Origin: Rhizobium oryzihabitans
GTDB lineage: Bacteria > Pseudomonadota > Alphaproteobacteria > Rhizobiales > Rhizobiaceae
DNA: 64,000 bases
Direction of reading: 5' to 3'
Assembly: GCF_010669145.1 (NCBI RefSeq)
Contig: NZ_CP048635.1
Coordinates: 1,006,001 to 1,070,000 of the forward strand
Below are positions 19,543 through 28,482 of the stretch, piece after piece. The notes under the pieces were generated by a model. That model saw nothing but the letters and a program-made list of their open reading frames with translations. It did not search any database and had not been told where the DNA came from. The position numbers were made by a program, and so were the translations under genes. Position 1 is the first letter of the stretch. Every line of letters begins with the position of its first letter.

Positions 19543-21036
19543 TTACCCGGCAAGCTTGTTAGCCGGCTTTTGAATTGGCGCAGATACCGGCTCCTGCGTG
19601 CCGGCACCGGAAAACATTGAGGACACGGCACCAAACGCATCGCCGATGCCGATCAGCACCGGTTCGTTCACGCCCAGCCTCGTAATTGCCGCAGCCAGTT
19701 GCGCAAGCGAACCACACCAGCGCTGTTCGTTTGAACGGCTAACAGAAATCATGACGGCAACGGGCGTTGAGGCAGGCATGCCGTGCGCAAGCAAGGAAGA
19801 CTGGATCTCGGCCGCGGTTCGCCCGCCCATATAAAAGACAGTGGTTATCGAGGGATCTGAAAGCGATTTCCAGTCGATATTGTCCGGCAGCTTTCCCTGT
19901 CGGGAATGTCCGGTGACGAATCGGACCGACTGCGCGTGGTCACGATGCGTCAGTGAGACACCGAGGCGCGAAGCCATGGCGCTTGCAGCCGTGATGCCTG
20001 GCACGACTTCGACCGGGATATTTTCGGCTTCCAGCGCGGCGATCTCCTCGCCGGCGCGCCCGAAAATCATCGGATCGCCGGATTTCAGCCGCACTACCCG
20101 TTTTCCAGCCTTGGCGAGACGGATCATCATCTCGTTGATATCCTCCTGCCTGCAGCTTTCCCGGCCGCCGCGCTTGCCGACAAGCATGCGCTTGGCCTCA
20201 CGCCGCGCCAGCTCCAGCACCTCAGCCGAGACGAGATCATCGAACAGGATGACATCAGCCGCCTGCAGGGCGCGCACCGCTTTCAGTGTCAACAGTTCTG
20301 CATCGCCCGGTCCAGCACCAACAAGCGTCACAAGGCCGCGACCCGATCCCCCTCGCCCGGCCTGTGTTCCGATATCCGTGAGCAGCCGTTCTTCACTTCC
20401 CTCATCCAGCCTTTCGGTAAACGCCCGATCAACGAATTTTTCCCAGAAAGACCGCCGCGCCGAACCGGGAACGAGCCGCAGGTTGACGCGCTCGCGGATC
20501 GTCTGGGCAAGTGCACTCCAATCCTTCAGCGAAAGCGGCAACAGGGTTTCGATGCGCCGGCGGATGGCCTGCGCCAGAATGGGTGCGGCACCATCCGTGG
20601 AAATCGACACCACCACCGGCGAGCGATTGACGATGGAGCCGAACTGGAACTGGCAGAATTCCGGCTTGTCGATGACGTTGACCGGAACGCCGGCCGCACG
20701 CGCGGCATCGTAAAATCTTCCGGCTTCCGCATCGGTTTCGCAATCCGCCAGCGCCAGTTCCGCACCTTTGAAAATATCCGCACCCCACAAACGGTCATGC
20801 CATGTCAGCATCGTGCTTTTTGCGAAGAGCGCCGCAAAGCTTTCCGCAAGCTCGCTTTCCTCGCAATAGAGATGAAGTTCCGCCCCGCAGGCCAGCAGCA
20901 GTTCCGCCTTCCACACGGCACCGTCCGATCCACCCGCTAACACCACGCGCTTGCCCTCGAGCCCCCAGAAGACTGGCAACTTGGCGAGCTTCTCCATGCG
21001 GGCCGGTTCATTCCGCTGCGGTTTTAAGGCATCCAT
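19543..21036 (-). CDS. cysG: Siroheme synthase (precorrin-2 dehydrogenase/ferrochelatase and uroporphyrinogen-III C-methyltransferase)
   Basis: The product of 497 residues is the trifunctional CysG. The N-terminal third carries the NAD-dependent precorrin-2 dehydrogenase/ferrochelatase fold (VVLAGGSDGAVWKAELLLACGA). The C-terminal half is the SAM-dependent methyltransferase with VTLVGAGPGDAELLTLKA, VRLKSGDPMIFGRAGEE and VEVVPGITAAS. It makes the siroheme that NirB needs. The start at 21036 lies inside the end of nasA (29-base overlap) behind GGGGGATC, so it is translationally coupled. The tail after about residue 480 is low-complexity. Confidence 0.93.
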   Translation of the reverse strand: MDALKPQRNEPARMEKLAKLPVFWGLEGKRVVLAGGSDGAVWKAELLLACGAELHLYCEESELAESFAALFAKSTMLTWHDRLWGADIFKGAELALADCETDAEAGRFYDAARAAGVPVNVIDKPEFCQFQFGSIVNRSPVVVSISTDGAAPILAQAIRRRIETLLPLSLKDWSALAQTIRERVNLRLVPGSARRSFWEKFVDRAFTERLDEGSEERLLTDIGTQAGRGGSGRGLVTLVGAGPGDAELLTLKAVRALQAADVILFDDLVSAEVLELARREAKRMLVGKRGGRESCRQEDINEMMIRLAKAGKRVVRLKSGDPMIFGRAGEEIAALEAENIPVEVVPGITAASAMASRLGVSLTHRDHAQSVRFVTGHSRQGKLPDNIDWKSLSDPSITTVFYMGGRTAAEIQSSLLAHGMPASTPVAVMISVSRSNEQRWCGSLAQLAAAITRLGVNEPVLIGIGDAFGAVSSMFSGAGTQEPVSAPIQKPANKLAG

Positions 21037-23655
21037 CGATGATCCCCCTGATTTCAGCGCGGCAGGAGCCACAATTGGTCCCGGCATTCAGCGCCTTGCC
21101 GATGGCTTCGACGCTGTGGCAGCCATCGCGGATGGCGGCCGTGATCTGGTTCACCCCGACATTGAAGCAGGAGCAGACAGTCGCGCCCGGATCGGCCCGA
21201 CCGGCTCCCGGACGACCGGCGACCAGCGCAAAACGCATGTGCAAATCCTCATGGCGTTCGTTCAGTTGTGAAATCGCCCAGTTGCGGGCAACGGCCACCG
21301 GCTCTCTGGCGACGAACAGCGCCACCAGCAGCGTTTCGCCGTCGAAGAAGGCAAGGCGCAAATCGCCGGTCTGCCGGTCGCTGTAACCCAGCGGCTCGAT
21401 CCGGACATCTATGCCGAAGACCTGCCGCGCCCAGCGCGTCCAGTCCTGCGGTTCTTCTTCGAAAGCAAGCTCCATGCGATAGCCGCCATCCGCCTTGGCG
21501 ATGGCCCAGTACGCACAATCCGGCGCAACGGGCCGCGTGCGGGAGATGGCGAAACCATAGGCCTTGGCCTCGAACCGTGTCGCCTTCACGCCCATGTTTT
21601 TCGAGGCGGGCTGGCCGGAATGCGGGTCCGTTACCGGAGCCACAACCATATCGATCCGCGCCCGCGAGGCGAACTGATCGTTCCAGTGCATCGGCGCAAA
21701 GACCGAGCCGCGCGCCTGCCTTTCGCTGACCAGCGCACGCAGCAGAACCTTGCCATGCGGGCTTTCCAGCTCCACCAGATCGGCGCTTTCAATTCCCAAT
21801 GCCTTCGCATCGTGGGGGTGAAGTTCGGCGAAGGGTTCGGCGATATGGGCGGTAAGCCGGGCGCTTTTGCCCGTGCGGGTCATGGTGTGCCATTGATCGC
21901 GAATGCGGCCGGTATTCAGCGTCAGCGGATAGTCCGGCGATGTTCTGCCGGTCTGCGGCAAAGCGGTGGCGATGAACCGCGCCTTGCCATCGGCATGATA
22001 AAAACGGCCATCCGCGAAAAAGCGGGTAACGGCAATCTCGCCGGGCCGGGCTTTCGGCCATTGAAAGGGCGGCATCGTTTCGTAGGAGAGCCGGTCGATC
22101 CCGCTGATATCGAAATCGCGGCTTCCGGCATTCTCGAAGCCGGAGAGAGTCGCATGTTCGACAAAAATCTCGGATGGTTGCCGGTAAGTGAAAGCGGCGT
22201 CGAAACCCATGCGCCTCCCCACTTCCGCCAATTGCCACCAGTCGGCCTTTGCTTCGCCGGGTGCATCGAGAAAGCCGCGCTGGCGGGAAATGCGCCGTTC
22301 GGAGTTGGTAACCGTACCGTCTTTCTCCCCCAGCCGAGCGATGGCAACAGCACATGGGCATGACGGGCCGTGTCTGTACCGGCCATGACATCGGATACCA
22401 CGACAAAGGCACAGGCCTTGATGGCCGCCTCGACTGCACCGGCATCCGGCATGGAAACGACCGGGTTGGTAGCCATGATCCACAGCGCCTTGATGCGGCC
22501 TTCGGCCACGGCCCTGAACATATCAACCGCTTTCAGGCCGGGCTTTTGCGCAATGGCGGGTGAAGCCCAGAAACGCTGCACACGATCACGGTCTTCGGCG
22601 CTTTCAATGGCCATATGGGCGGCCAGCATGTTGGCCAGTCCACCGACTTCGCGTCCACCCATGGCATTCGGCTGGCCGGTCAGCGAAAACGGCCCCATGC
22701 CCGGCCTGCCGATGCGGCCGGTGGCAAGGTGGCAATTGATGATGGCGTTGACCTTGTCCGTGCCGCTCTGCGACTGGTTGACGCCCTGACTGTAACAGGT
22801 GACGGTCTTTTCAGTGCGTTCGAACAATTCGTAGAATGAAATCAGTTCGGCGACTGTCAGGCCGGTCGCCTCGGCGATCTCCGGCAGGCTGTGCCCGGTT
22901 GCTGCCCTCATCGCAGCATCAAAACCGACCGTATGGTTTCCCACATAACCGCGATCGATTGCGGGACTATCGGAAAGATGCGCCAGCAGGCCGGTAAACA
23001 GCGCCACATCCCCATCCGGGCGAATGGCGAGGTGCATGTCGGCAATATCGGCGCTCATCGTCCGGCGCGGATCGATAACGACGACTTTCATTTCCGGCCG
23101 CGCGACCTTTGCCGCCGCAAGCCTTTGGTAAAGCACCGGATGGCACCAGGCGAGATTGGAACCGGTGAGGATCACCAGATCGGCAAGCTCCATGTCCTCA
23201 TAGGTGCCCGGCACCGTATCGGCCCCGAAGGCACGGCGATGGCCGGCGACGGAAGACGACATGCAGAGCCTTGAATTGGTATCGATATTGGCCGAACCGA
23301 TGAAACCCTTCATCAGCTTGTTGGCGAGATAATAATCCTCCGTCAGCAATTGGCCGGAGACGTAAAAGGCAACGGAGTCCGGTCCGTGTTCGGCGATGGC
23401 TTGAGAAAACCGGGAAGCGACGAGGTCAAGCGCTCCGTCCCATGCCGCCCGCCTGCCGCTGATTTCAGGGTGGAGCAAGCGACCGTCGAGGTCGATGGTC
23501 TCAGCCAGAGCCGAACCTTTGGAACATAGTCTTCCGAAATTGGCGGGGTGGTCCTGATCTCCCCTGACGGAAACGACGCCATTATCATTGACGGTGGCGA
23601 TAACGCCGCAGCCGACGCCGCAATAAGGACAGGTGGTTTTTGTTTCAGTGGGCAT
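21008..23655 (-). pseudogene. nasA: Assimilatory nitrate reductase catalytic subunit, broken by one missing base
   Basis: The restored protein would be about 882 residues: an N-terminal 4Fe-4S region (CPYCGVGCG, with CSKGSAL further on), a long molybdopterin domain (SRLCMSSSVAGHRRAFG, GRIGRPGMGPFSLTGQPNAMG), the Mo-bis-MGD C-terminal domain (LTLNTGRIRDQWHTMTRTG) and a BFD-type 2Fe-2S domain at the end (CSCFNVG with NCGSCRAE). The frame from 23655 is correct until GWG; the rest (EKDGTVTNSERR onward) continues in another frame. The break is at the C-run 22327-22331 on the plus strand, where one more C (G in the gene) restores the frame. Confidence 0.9.
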
Positions 23656-23680
23656 GGGTTTGCCCTCTCAGTGCGTGGCT

Positions 23681-23852
23681 GTTACCCCCCTCTGTCCTGC
23701 CGGACATCTCCCCCTCAAGGGGGGAGATCGCCAAGCGGATGGCTCCCCGTTCCCTCTCCACCGGCGACGACGCCAGTTGTGAATGGAAGTTTGTGCCGCG
23801 ATTGATCTCCCCCCTTGAGGGGGAGATGTCCGGCAGGACAGAGGGGGGTAAC
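23681..23852. repeat. Large palindromic intergenic repeat (RIME-like) between nirD and nasA
   Basis: A perfect 49-bp inverted repeat has arms at 23681-23729 and 23804-23852 with 74 bases between. Each arm contains an internal palindrome (ATCTCCCCC...GGGGGAGAT). The sequence and structure resemble the RIME elements scattered between genes in rhizobia. It lies 25 bases upstream of the nasA start and 17 bases after the nirD stop, inside the nitrate operon. The hairpin could affect nasA expression. Confidence 0.8.
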
Positions 23853-23869
23853 GCCGCTGCCATCGCAAT

Positions 23870-24213
23870 TCACTCCGCCGCAATCATCAAGGTTTCAAGC
23901 GCAATTGAGAGTCGTCCATCCAGATTGCGGACGGGTATGGTCTTCACCTCACCTTCATCCGCCCCAGCGCCTTGCCCGTTTCCAGCGAAATGACCCAATT
24001 ATGCAAGGGACATGTCACCGACACCCCATGCACGATGCCCTGAGACAGCGGCCCGCCCTTGTGCGGGCAATGATCCTCAATCGCGAAGATCTGATTTTCC
24101 GCCGTGCGGAATACGGCGATCTTGCCCATCGGCGTTTTCACGCAACGTGCGCCGCGCAGCGGAATGTCGGAGATGTCGCCAATATCGATCCAGTTGCTGT
24201 TCATCGTTCTCAC
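23870..24213 (-). pseudogene. nirD: Nitrite reductase small subunit (Rieske-type NirD), broken by one missing base
   Basis: NirD is the small Rieske-fold partner of NirB. The first 83 or so residues read cleanly (WIDIGDISDIPLRGARCV; CPHKGGPLSQG and CPLHNW are the cluster-region motifs). Then the frame hits an early stop at 23944. Adding one G at the G4 tract (C4 at 23962-23965 on the plus strand) gives ADEGEVKTIPVRNLDGR and continues to a stop at 23870, for 114 residues, the normal size. The start overlaps the nirB stop by four bases (ATGA). Confidence 0.85.
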
Positions 24214-26657
24214 TCCGCCGCCTCACTGAAACCGATTGCCGCCATGGGTTTGAATTCATGCTTATCGTGGCCGGACACGCGTTCGGACCAGGGATCGACC
24301 TGCGCGAATTTCTGGCTGAAGACGAAGCGGTCGAAATAGGCCCGACGCTTGCCCGCATCGTCCATGATCTGGCGGCGGATTTCGTCGTAACCGATGCGCT
24401 TGGCCCATTTGTAGATGCGCTCGAGATAGCGCGCCTGTTCGCGATACATCTGCGTCAGCGCCACGATATGCTCCAGCGCCTCATCCTCGGTTTTGACAAG
24501 ACCGAGCACCTCCGTGCCCTTGATATCGAGACCGGCGGCACCGGCGAAGTGGATTTCGAAACCGGAATCGACGCAAATGACGCCGATATCCTTGCAGGTG
24601 GCCTCCGCGCAGTTGCGCGGACAGCCAGAGACGGCGAGCTTCAACTTGGCGGGCGTCCACGAGCCCCACATGAATTTTTCGATGCGGATGCCAAGGCCGG
24701 TGGAATCCTGCGTGCCAAAGCGGCACCATTGTTCGCCCACACAGGTCTTTACGGTGCGCAGCCCCTTGGCATAGGCCTGACCGGAAATGAAACCGGCCTT
24801 GCCGAGATCGGCCCAGACCGCCGGCAAATCCTCCTTCTCGATGCCGAGGAGGTCGATACGCTGGCCGCCGGTCACCTTCACCATCGGGATTTCGAACTTG
24901 TCGACCACATCTGCAATCGCCCGCAGTTCGGAGGAGGATGTGACGCCGCCCCACATGCGCGGAACGACGGAATAGGTGCCGTCCTTCTGAATATTGGCGT
25001 GGACACGCTCATTGATATAACGCGACTGATAATCGTCGGCATATTCATCCGGAAAATCGCAGACGAGATAATAATTGAGCGCCGGCCGGCACTTGGCGCA
25101 GCCGCAGGAGGTTTTCCATTCCAGTTCCTGCATCACGGCGGGAATGGTCTTCAGCCCCTTGGCCTTGATGAGACGGCGCACATCGTCATGGCCGAGATCG
25201 GTGCATTTGCACATGGGCTGCACGGCAGCGGGGTTGTAGCTGTCGCCAAGCGTCAGCGTCATCAGCTGCTCGACAAGGCCGGTGCAATTGCCGCAGGAGG
25301 CGGACGCCTTGGTGTGGGCGCGCACATCGTCGAGAGAAGCCAGCCCCTTGGAGGTGATGGCCGAGGTGATCTTGCCCTTGCAGACGCCGTTGCAGCCGCA
25401 GATTTCCGCATCATCCGGCAAGGCTGCAACGGCCGCCATAGGGTCCAGCGGAGACCCTCCCTGATAGGCCTGGCCGAAGATCAGGGTTTCGCGCATGGCG
25501 GAAATATCGGTCGATTTCTTCATAAGGTCGAAGAACCACGACCCATCCGCCGTCTCGCCATAAAGAACCGCGCCGATGATGCGGTTTTCCTTGAGGATCA
25601 GGCGCTTGTAGACGCCGGCGGTGGCATCACGCAGCACGATCTCCTCCCGGTCGTCGCCTTCGGCGAAATCACCGGCGGAAAACAGGTTGATGCCGGTGAC
25701 CTTCAGCTTGGTATTGGTGACGGAGCCGTGATATTCGGCCGAACCGCCGCACAGCCGGTCCGCCAGCACGCGGGCCGATTCATAAAGCGGCGCAACGAGG
25801 CCATAGCACATGCCGCGATGTTCGGCGCATTCGCCGAGCGCATAGATCGAGGCGTCCGACGTCATCATGCCGTCATCCACCACGATGCCGCGATTGACGG
25901 CGATGCCGGCCTCCTTGGCGAGACCGGAGGCGGGGCGAATGCCGACAGCCATCACCACCATGTCGCCTTTTATGACGCGGCCGTCTTCCAGCTCGATTCC
26001 TTCGACCTTCTCCTCACCCAGAATGCACTTGGTGTTGGCCTTGGTGATGATGTCGATGCCGCGCTCGTTCAGCGCCTTTTCTAAGAGATAAGCCGCTGCC
26101 GGATCGAGCTGGCGCTCCATGATCGTTGGCATCAGGTGGATGACGGTGACATCCATGCCCTGACGCTTCAGGCCGTAAGCCGCTTCCAGTCCGAGAAGAC
26201 CCGCGCCGATGACGATGGCGCGGCCTTTGCCCTCGGCGATTTCCAACATCTTCGTCACATCGTCGAGATCGCGATAGGCAAGCACACCAGGCAACTGATG
26301 GCCGGGAACGGGGATGATGAAGGGCAAGGAGCCGGTGGCGATCACCAGCCTGTCGTAGGAAACCGTGATGCCGTTTTCGCTGGTCACGGTCTTCCTGTCG
26401 CGGTCGATACCGGTGACCTTCGCGCCCTTGTGCAAGGTCACATTGTTAGCCGCATACCATTCGTCATTGTGGATGACGATGTCTTCATAGCTCTTTTCGC
26501 CTGAGAGCACCGGCGAGAGCATGATGCGGTCGTAATTGACGCGCGGCTCGGCGTTGAAAATGGTGACGTCGTAAAGTCCGGGAGCGGTTTCGAACAGGTT
26601 TTCCAACATGCGCCCCGGCGCCATGCCATTGCCGATGATGACGAGTTTTTGCGTCAT
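24210..26657 (-). CDS. nirB: Assimilatory nitrite reductase large subunit (NAD(P)H)
   Basis: The 815-residue enzyme reduces nitrite to ammonium in the cytoplasm. Order of domains: FAD/NAD(P)H oxidoreductase (LVIIGNGMAPGRMLE at the start, VIGAGLLGLEAAYGLKRQG), BFD-type 2Fe-2S domain (CGCNGVCKGKI, CGNCTG), then two nitrite/sulfite reductase half domains with the siroheme/4Fe-4S cysteines (CVGEQWCRFGTQDS, SGCPRNCAEATCKDIG). ATG 26657 was preferred over the upstream in-frame start because MTQKLVIIGNGM is the family N-terminus. It follows nrtD by five bases. Confidence 0.95.
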   Translation of the reverse strand: MTQKLVIIGNGMAPGRMLENLFETAPGLYDVTIFNAEPRVNYDRIMLSPVLSGEKSYEDIVIHNDEWYAANNVTLHKGAKVTGIDRDRKTVTSENGITVSYDRLVIATGSLPFIIPVPGHQLPGVLAYRDLDDVTKMLEIAEGKGRAIVIGAGLLGLEAAYGLKRQGMDVTVIHLMPTIMERQLDPAAAYLLEKALNERGIDIITKANTKCILGEEKVEGIELEDGRVIKGDMVVMAVGIRPASGLAKEAGIAVNRGIVVDDGMMTSDASIYALGECAEHRGMCYGLVAPLYESARVLADRLCGGSAEYHGSVTNTKLKVTGINLFSAGDFAEGDDREEIVLRDATAGVYKRLILKENRIIGAVLYGETADGSWFFDLMKKSTDISAMRETLIFGQAYQGGSPLDPMAAVAALPDDAEICGCNGVCKGKITSAITSKGLASLDDVRAHTKASASCGNCTGLVEQLMTLTLGDSYNPAAVQPMCKCTDLGHDDVRRLIKAKGLKTIPAVMQELEWKTSCGCAKCRPALNYYLVCDFPDEYADDYQSRYINERVHANIQKDGTYSVVPRMWGGVTSSSELRAIADVVDKFEIPMVKVTGGQRIDLLGIEKEDLPAVWADLGKAGFISGQAYAKGLRTVKTCVGEQWCRFGTQDSTGLGIRIEKFMWGSWTPAKLKLAVSGCPRNCAEATCKDIGVICVDSGFEIHFAGAAGLDIKGTEVLGLVKTEDEALEHIVALTQMYREQARYLERIYKWAKRIGYDEIRRQIMDDAGKRRAYFDRFVFSQKFAQVDPWSERVSGHDKHEFKPMAAIGFSEAAE

Positions 26658-26662
26658 GGGCG

Positions 26663-27460
26663 TTACTCCGCAGCTTCGACGAAGCGGTGACGTTCGTAAA
26701 GGAACTTCAGCACGGCTTCGCGGCATTTGAGGTAGGTCTTGTCGGATGCGAGCTCGATGCGGTTGCGCGGGCGCGGCAGCGGCACCTCCAGCACTTCGCC
26801 GGTATGGGCGGCGGGACCGTTGGTCATCATCACGATACGGTCGGAGAGCAGCACCGCCTCGTCCACATCATGGGTGATCATGACCATGGTGTTGCCGAGC
26901 CGGGCGTGGATTTCCATCACCGCATCCTGAAGGTGGGCGCGGGTCAGCGCGTCCAGCGCGCCGAAAGGCTCGTCCAGCAGCAGGATTTTCGGCTCCATGG
27001 CGAGCGCGCGGGCAATGCCGACGCGCTGTTTCATGCCGCCGGAAATTTCAGACGGTTTCTTGTCTTTTGCATGGGCCATCTGCACGAGATCGAGATTGCG
27101 CATGACCCAGTCGTGCCGCTCGGCCCGTGTCTTGGTGTTGCGGAACACTTTTTCCACGGCGAGATTGACGTTTTCATAGACCGAAAGCCAGGGCAGCAGG
27201 CTGTGGTTCTGGAACACGACGGCGCGTTCCGGGCCGGGTTCGTTGACCTCCCGGTTTTCGAGAAGCACCGCACCGGCAGACACTTTCGTCAGCCCGGCGA
27301 TGAGGTTGAGCATGGTGGATTTGCCGCAACCGGAATGGCCGATGACGGAGACGAATTCGCCTTTTTCGATGGTGAGGTTGATGCCTTTCAGCACCTCGGC
27401 GCGCGAGCCGCCCTTGTCGAAATATTTGTCGATGTGATCGAGCTTCAAATAAGCGTTCAT
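26663..27460 (-). CDS. nrtD: Nitrate ABC transporter ATP-binding protein
   Basis: The 265-residue ATPase of the NrtD/SsuB/TauB group has Walker A GHSGCGKST, Q-loop VVFQNHSLLPWLSV, signature ISGGMKQRVGIARAL, Walker B LLLDEPFGALD and H-loop MITHDVDEAVLL. NHSLLPW is characteristic of the nitrate/cyanate branch. The open frame runs 58 codons further upstream, into nrtB, so I chose ATG 27460. It powers NrtA-NrtB nitrate uptake. Confidence 0.93.
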   Translation of the reverse strand: MNAYLKLDHIDKYFDKGGSRAEVLKGINLTIEKGEFVSVIGHSGCGKSTMLNLIAGLTKVSAGAVLLENREVNEPGPERAVVFQNHSLLPWLSVYENVNLAVEKVFRNTKTRAERHDWVMRNLDLVQMAHAKDKKPSEISGGMKQRVGIARALAMEPKILLLDEPFGALDALTRAHLQDAVMEIHARLGNTMVMITHDVDEAVLLSDRIVMMTNGPAAHTGEVLEVPLPRPRNRIELASDKTYLKCREAVLKFLYERHRFVEAAE

Positions 27461-27473
27461 AATTTTGGCCCTC

Positions 27474-28367
27474 TCAATTAGCCGCTGCGCCGCGGGTGAT
27501 GACCTTGCCGAGCGCCGCCACCAGCTTGTCGAGCATGAAGCCGACAACGCCGATGTAAGCGAGCGCCACGATGATGTCGGGCAGGCGCGAGGAGTTCCAC
27601 GCATCCCAGATGAAGAAACCGATGCCGACGCCACCGGTCAGCATTTCAGCCGCCACGATGGCAAGCCAGGAAAGGCCGATGCCGATGCGCAGGCCGGTGA
27701 AGATGTAAGGAGCGGCCGATGGCAGCATGATCTTGAAGAAGAATTCGATCTGGTTGAGCCGCAGCACCTGCGCGACATTTCGGTAATCCTGCGGAATATT
27801 GCGCACGCCGACTGCGGTATTGATGATGACCGGCCAGATGGAGGTGATGAAGATCACGAAAATGGCCGACAGGTTGCTGTCCTGAAAGGCAGCGAGCGAA
27901 AGCGGCAGCCAGGCAAGCGGCGGCACGGTGCGCAGCACCTGGAAGATCGGATCGAGACCGCGCATGGCCCAGACCGACTGGCCGATCACCGCACCGAGGA
28001 TGATGCCGGCAATGGCGGCGAGGCCGAAACCGTAAGCTACACGCTCCAGCGAGACCAACACACGCAGGCCGAGGCCGATATCCTGCGAACCGTTATGGAA
28101 GAACGGCGATACGATGAGATCGTAGCTCTCCTCGAAGACCTGGCTCGGGGGCGGCAGCGATGAGCCGGGGGCGGAACAGAGAAGCTGCCAGATACCGAGC
28201 AGCACGGCGAGGACGATGAACGGCGGTATGATGTTACGGGCCGCCGCCGCGCCCCATTTGCGCAGATCGATCCGCGAGACGGATTTCGGCGCCAGTGCCA
28301 CGACGTTTGCCTTCTGTGCCACCGGTTGCTGCGGCTCTTCTTTGAATTTTCGGGCCAATGCGGACAT
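27474..28367 (-). CDS. nrtB: Nitrate ABC transporter permease
   Basis: The 297-residue inner-membrane permease has a cytoplasmic N-terminal stretch of about 40 residues, then six membrane segments. The loop VRNIPQDYRNVAQVLRLNQ followed by FKIMLPSAAPYIFTGLRIG is the EAA-type coupling helix of the NrtB/SsuC family. Genes on both sides are the binding protein and the ATPase, which fixes the assignment to nitrate/nitrite. Confidence 0.93.
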   Translation of the reverse strand: MSALARKFKEEPQQPVAQKANVVALAPKSVSRIDLRKWGAAAARNIIPPFIVLAVLLGIWQLLCSAPGSSLPPPSQVFEESYDLIVSPFFHNGSQDIGLGLRVLVSLERVAYGFGLAAIAGIILGAVIGQSVWAMRGLDPIFQVLRTVPPLAWLPLSLAAFQDSNLSAIFVIFITSIWPVIINTAVGVRNIPQDYRNVAQVLRLNQIEFFFKIMLPSAAPYIFTGLRIGIGLSWLAIVAAEMLTGGVGIGFFIWDAWNSSRLPDIIVALAYIGVVGFMLDKLVAALGKVITRGAAAN

Positions 28368-28403
28368 GGACGTTTCCTCTTGATTTCGGTTGCGGTCTGG
28401 GGC

Positions 28404-28465
28404 TCGCCCCTCATCCGGTCTTCAGTCGCGCCGGTTGGGCAGCGCATCTGGCGGATGAGGGGCGA
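28404..28465. repeat. Inverted repeat between nrtA and nrtB
   Basis: TCGCCCCTCATCCG (28404-28417) is the exact reverse complement of CGGATGAGGGGCGA (28452-28465), with 34 bases between. CCCCTCATCCG is a recurrent motif in rhizobial intergenic palindromes. As it follows the binding-protein gene, it may protect the nrtA message. Confidence 0.6.
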
Positions 28466-28482
28466 TACCCCGGGTCTCCTCC

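Noticed and set aside
24012..26084. 690-codon open frame antisense to nirB
   Set aside because: It lies wholly opposite a strongly conserved gene. In GC-rich DNA such antisense frames stay open by codon bias. The translation is unlike any family I know.
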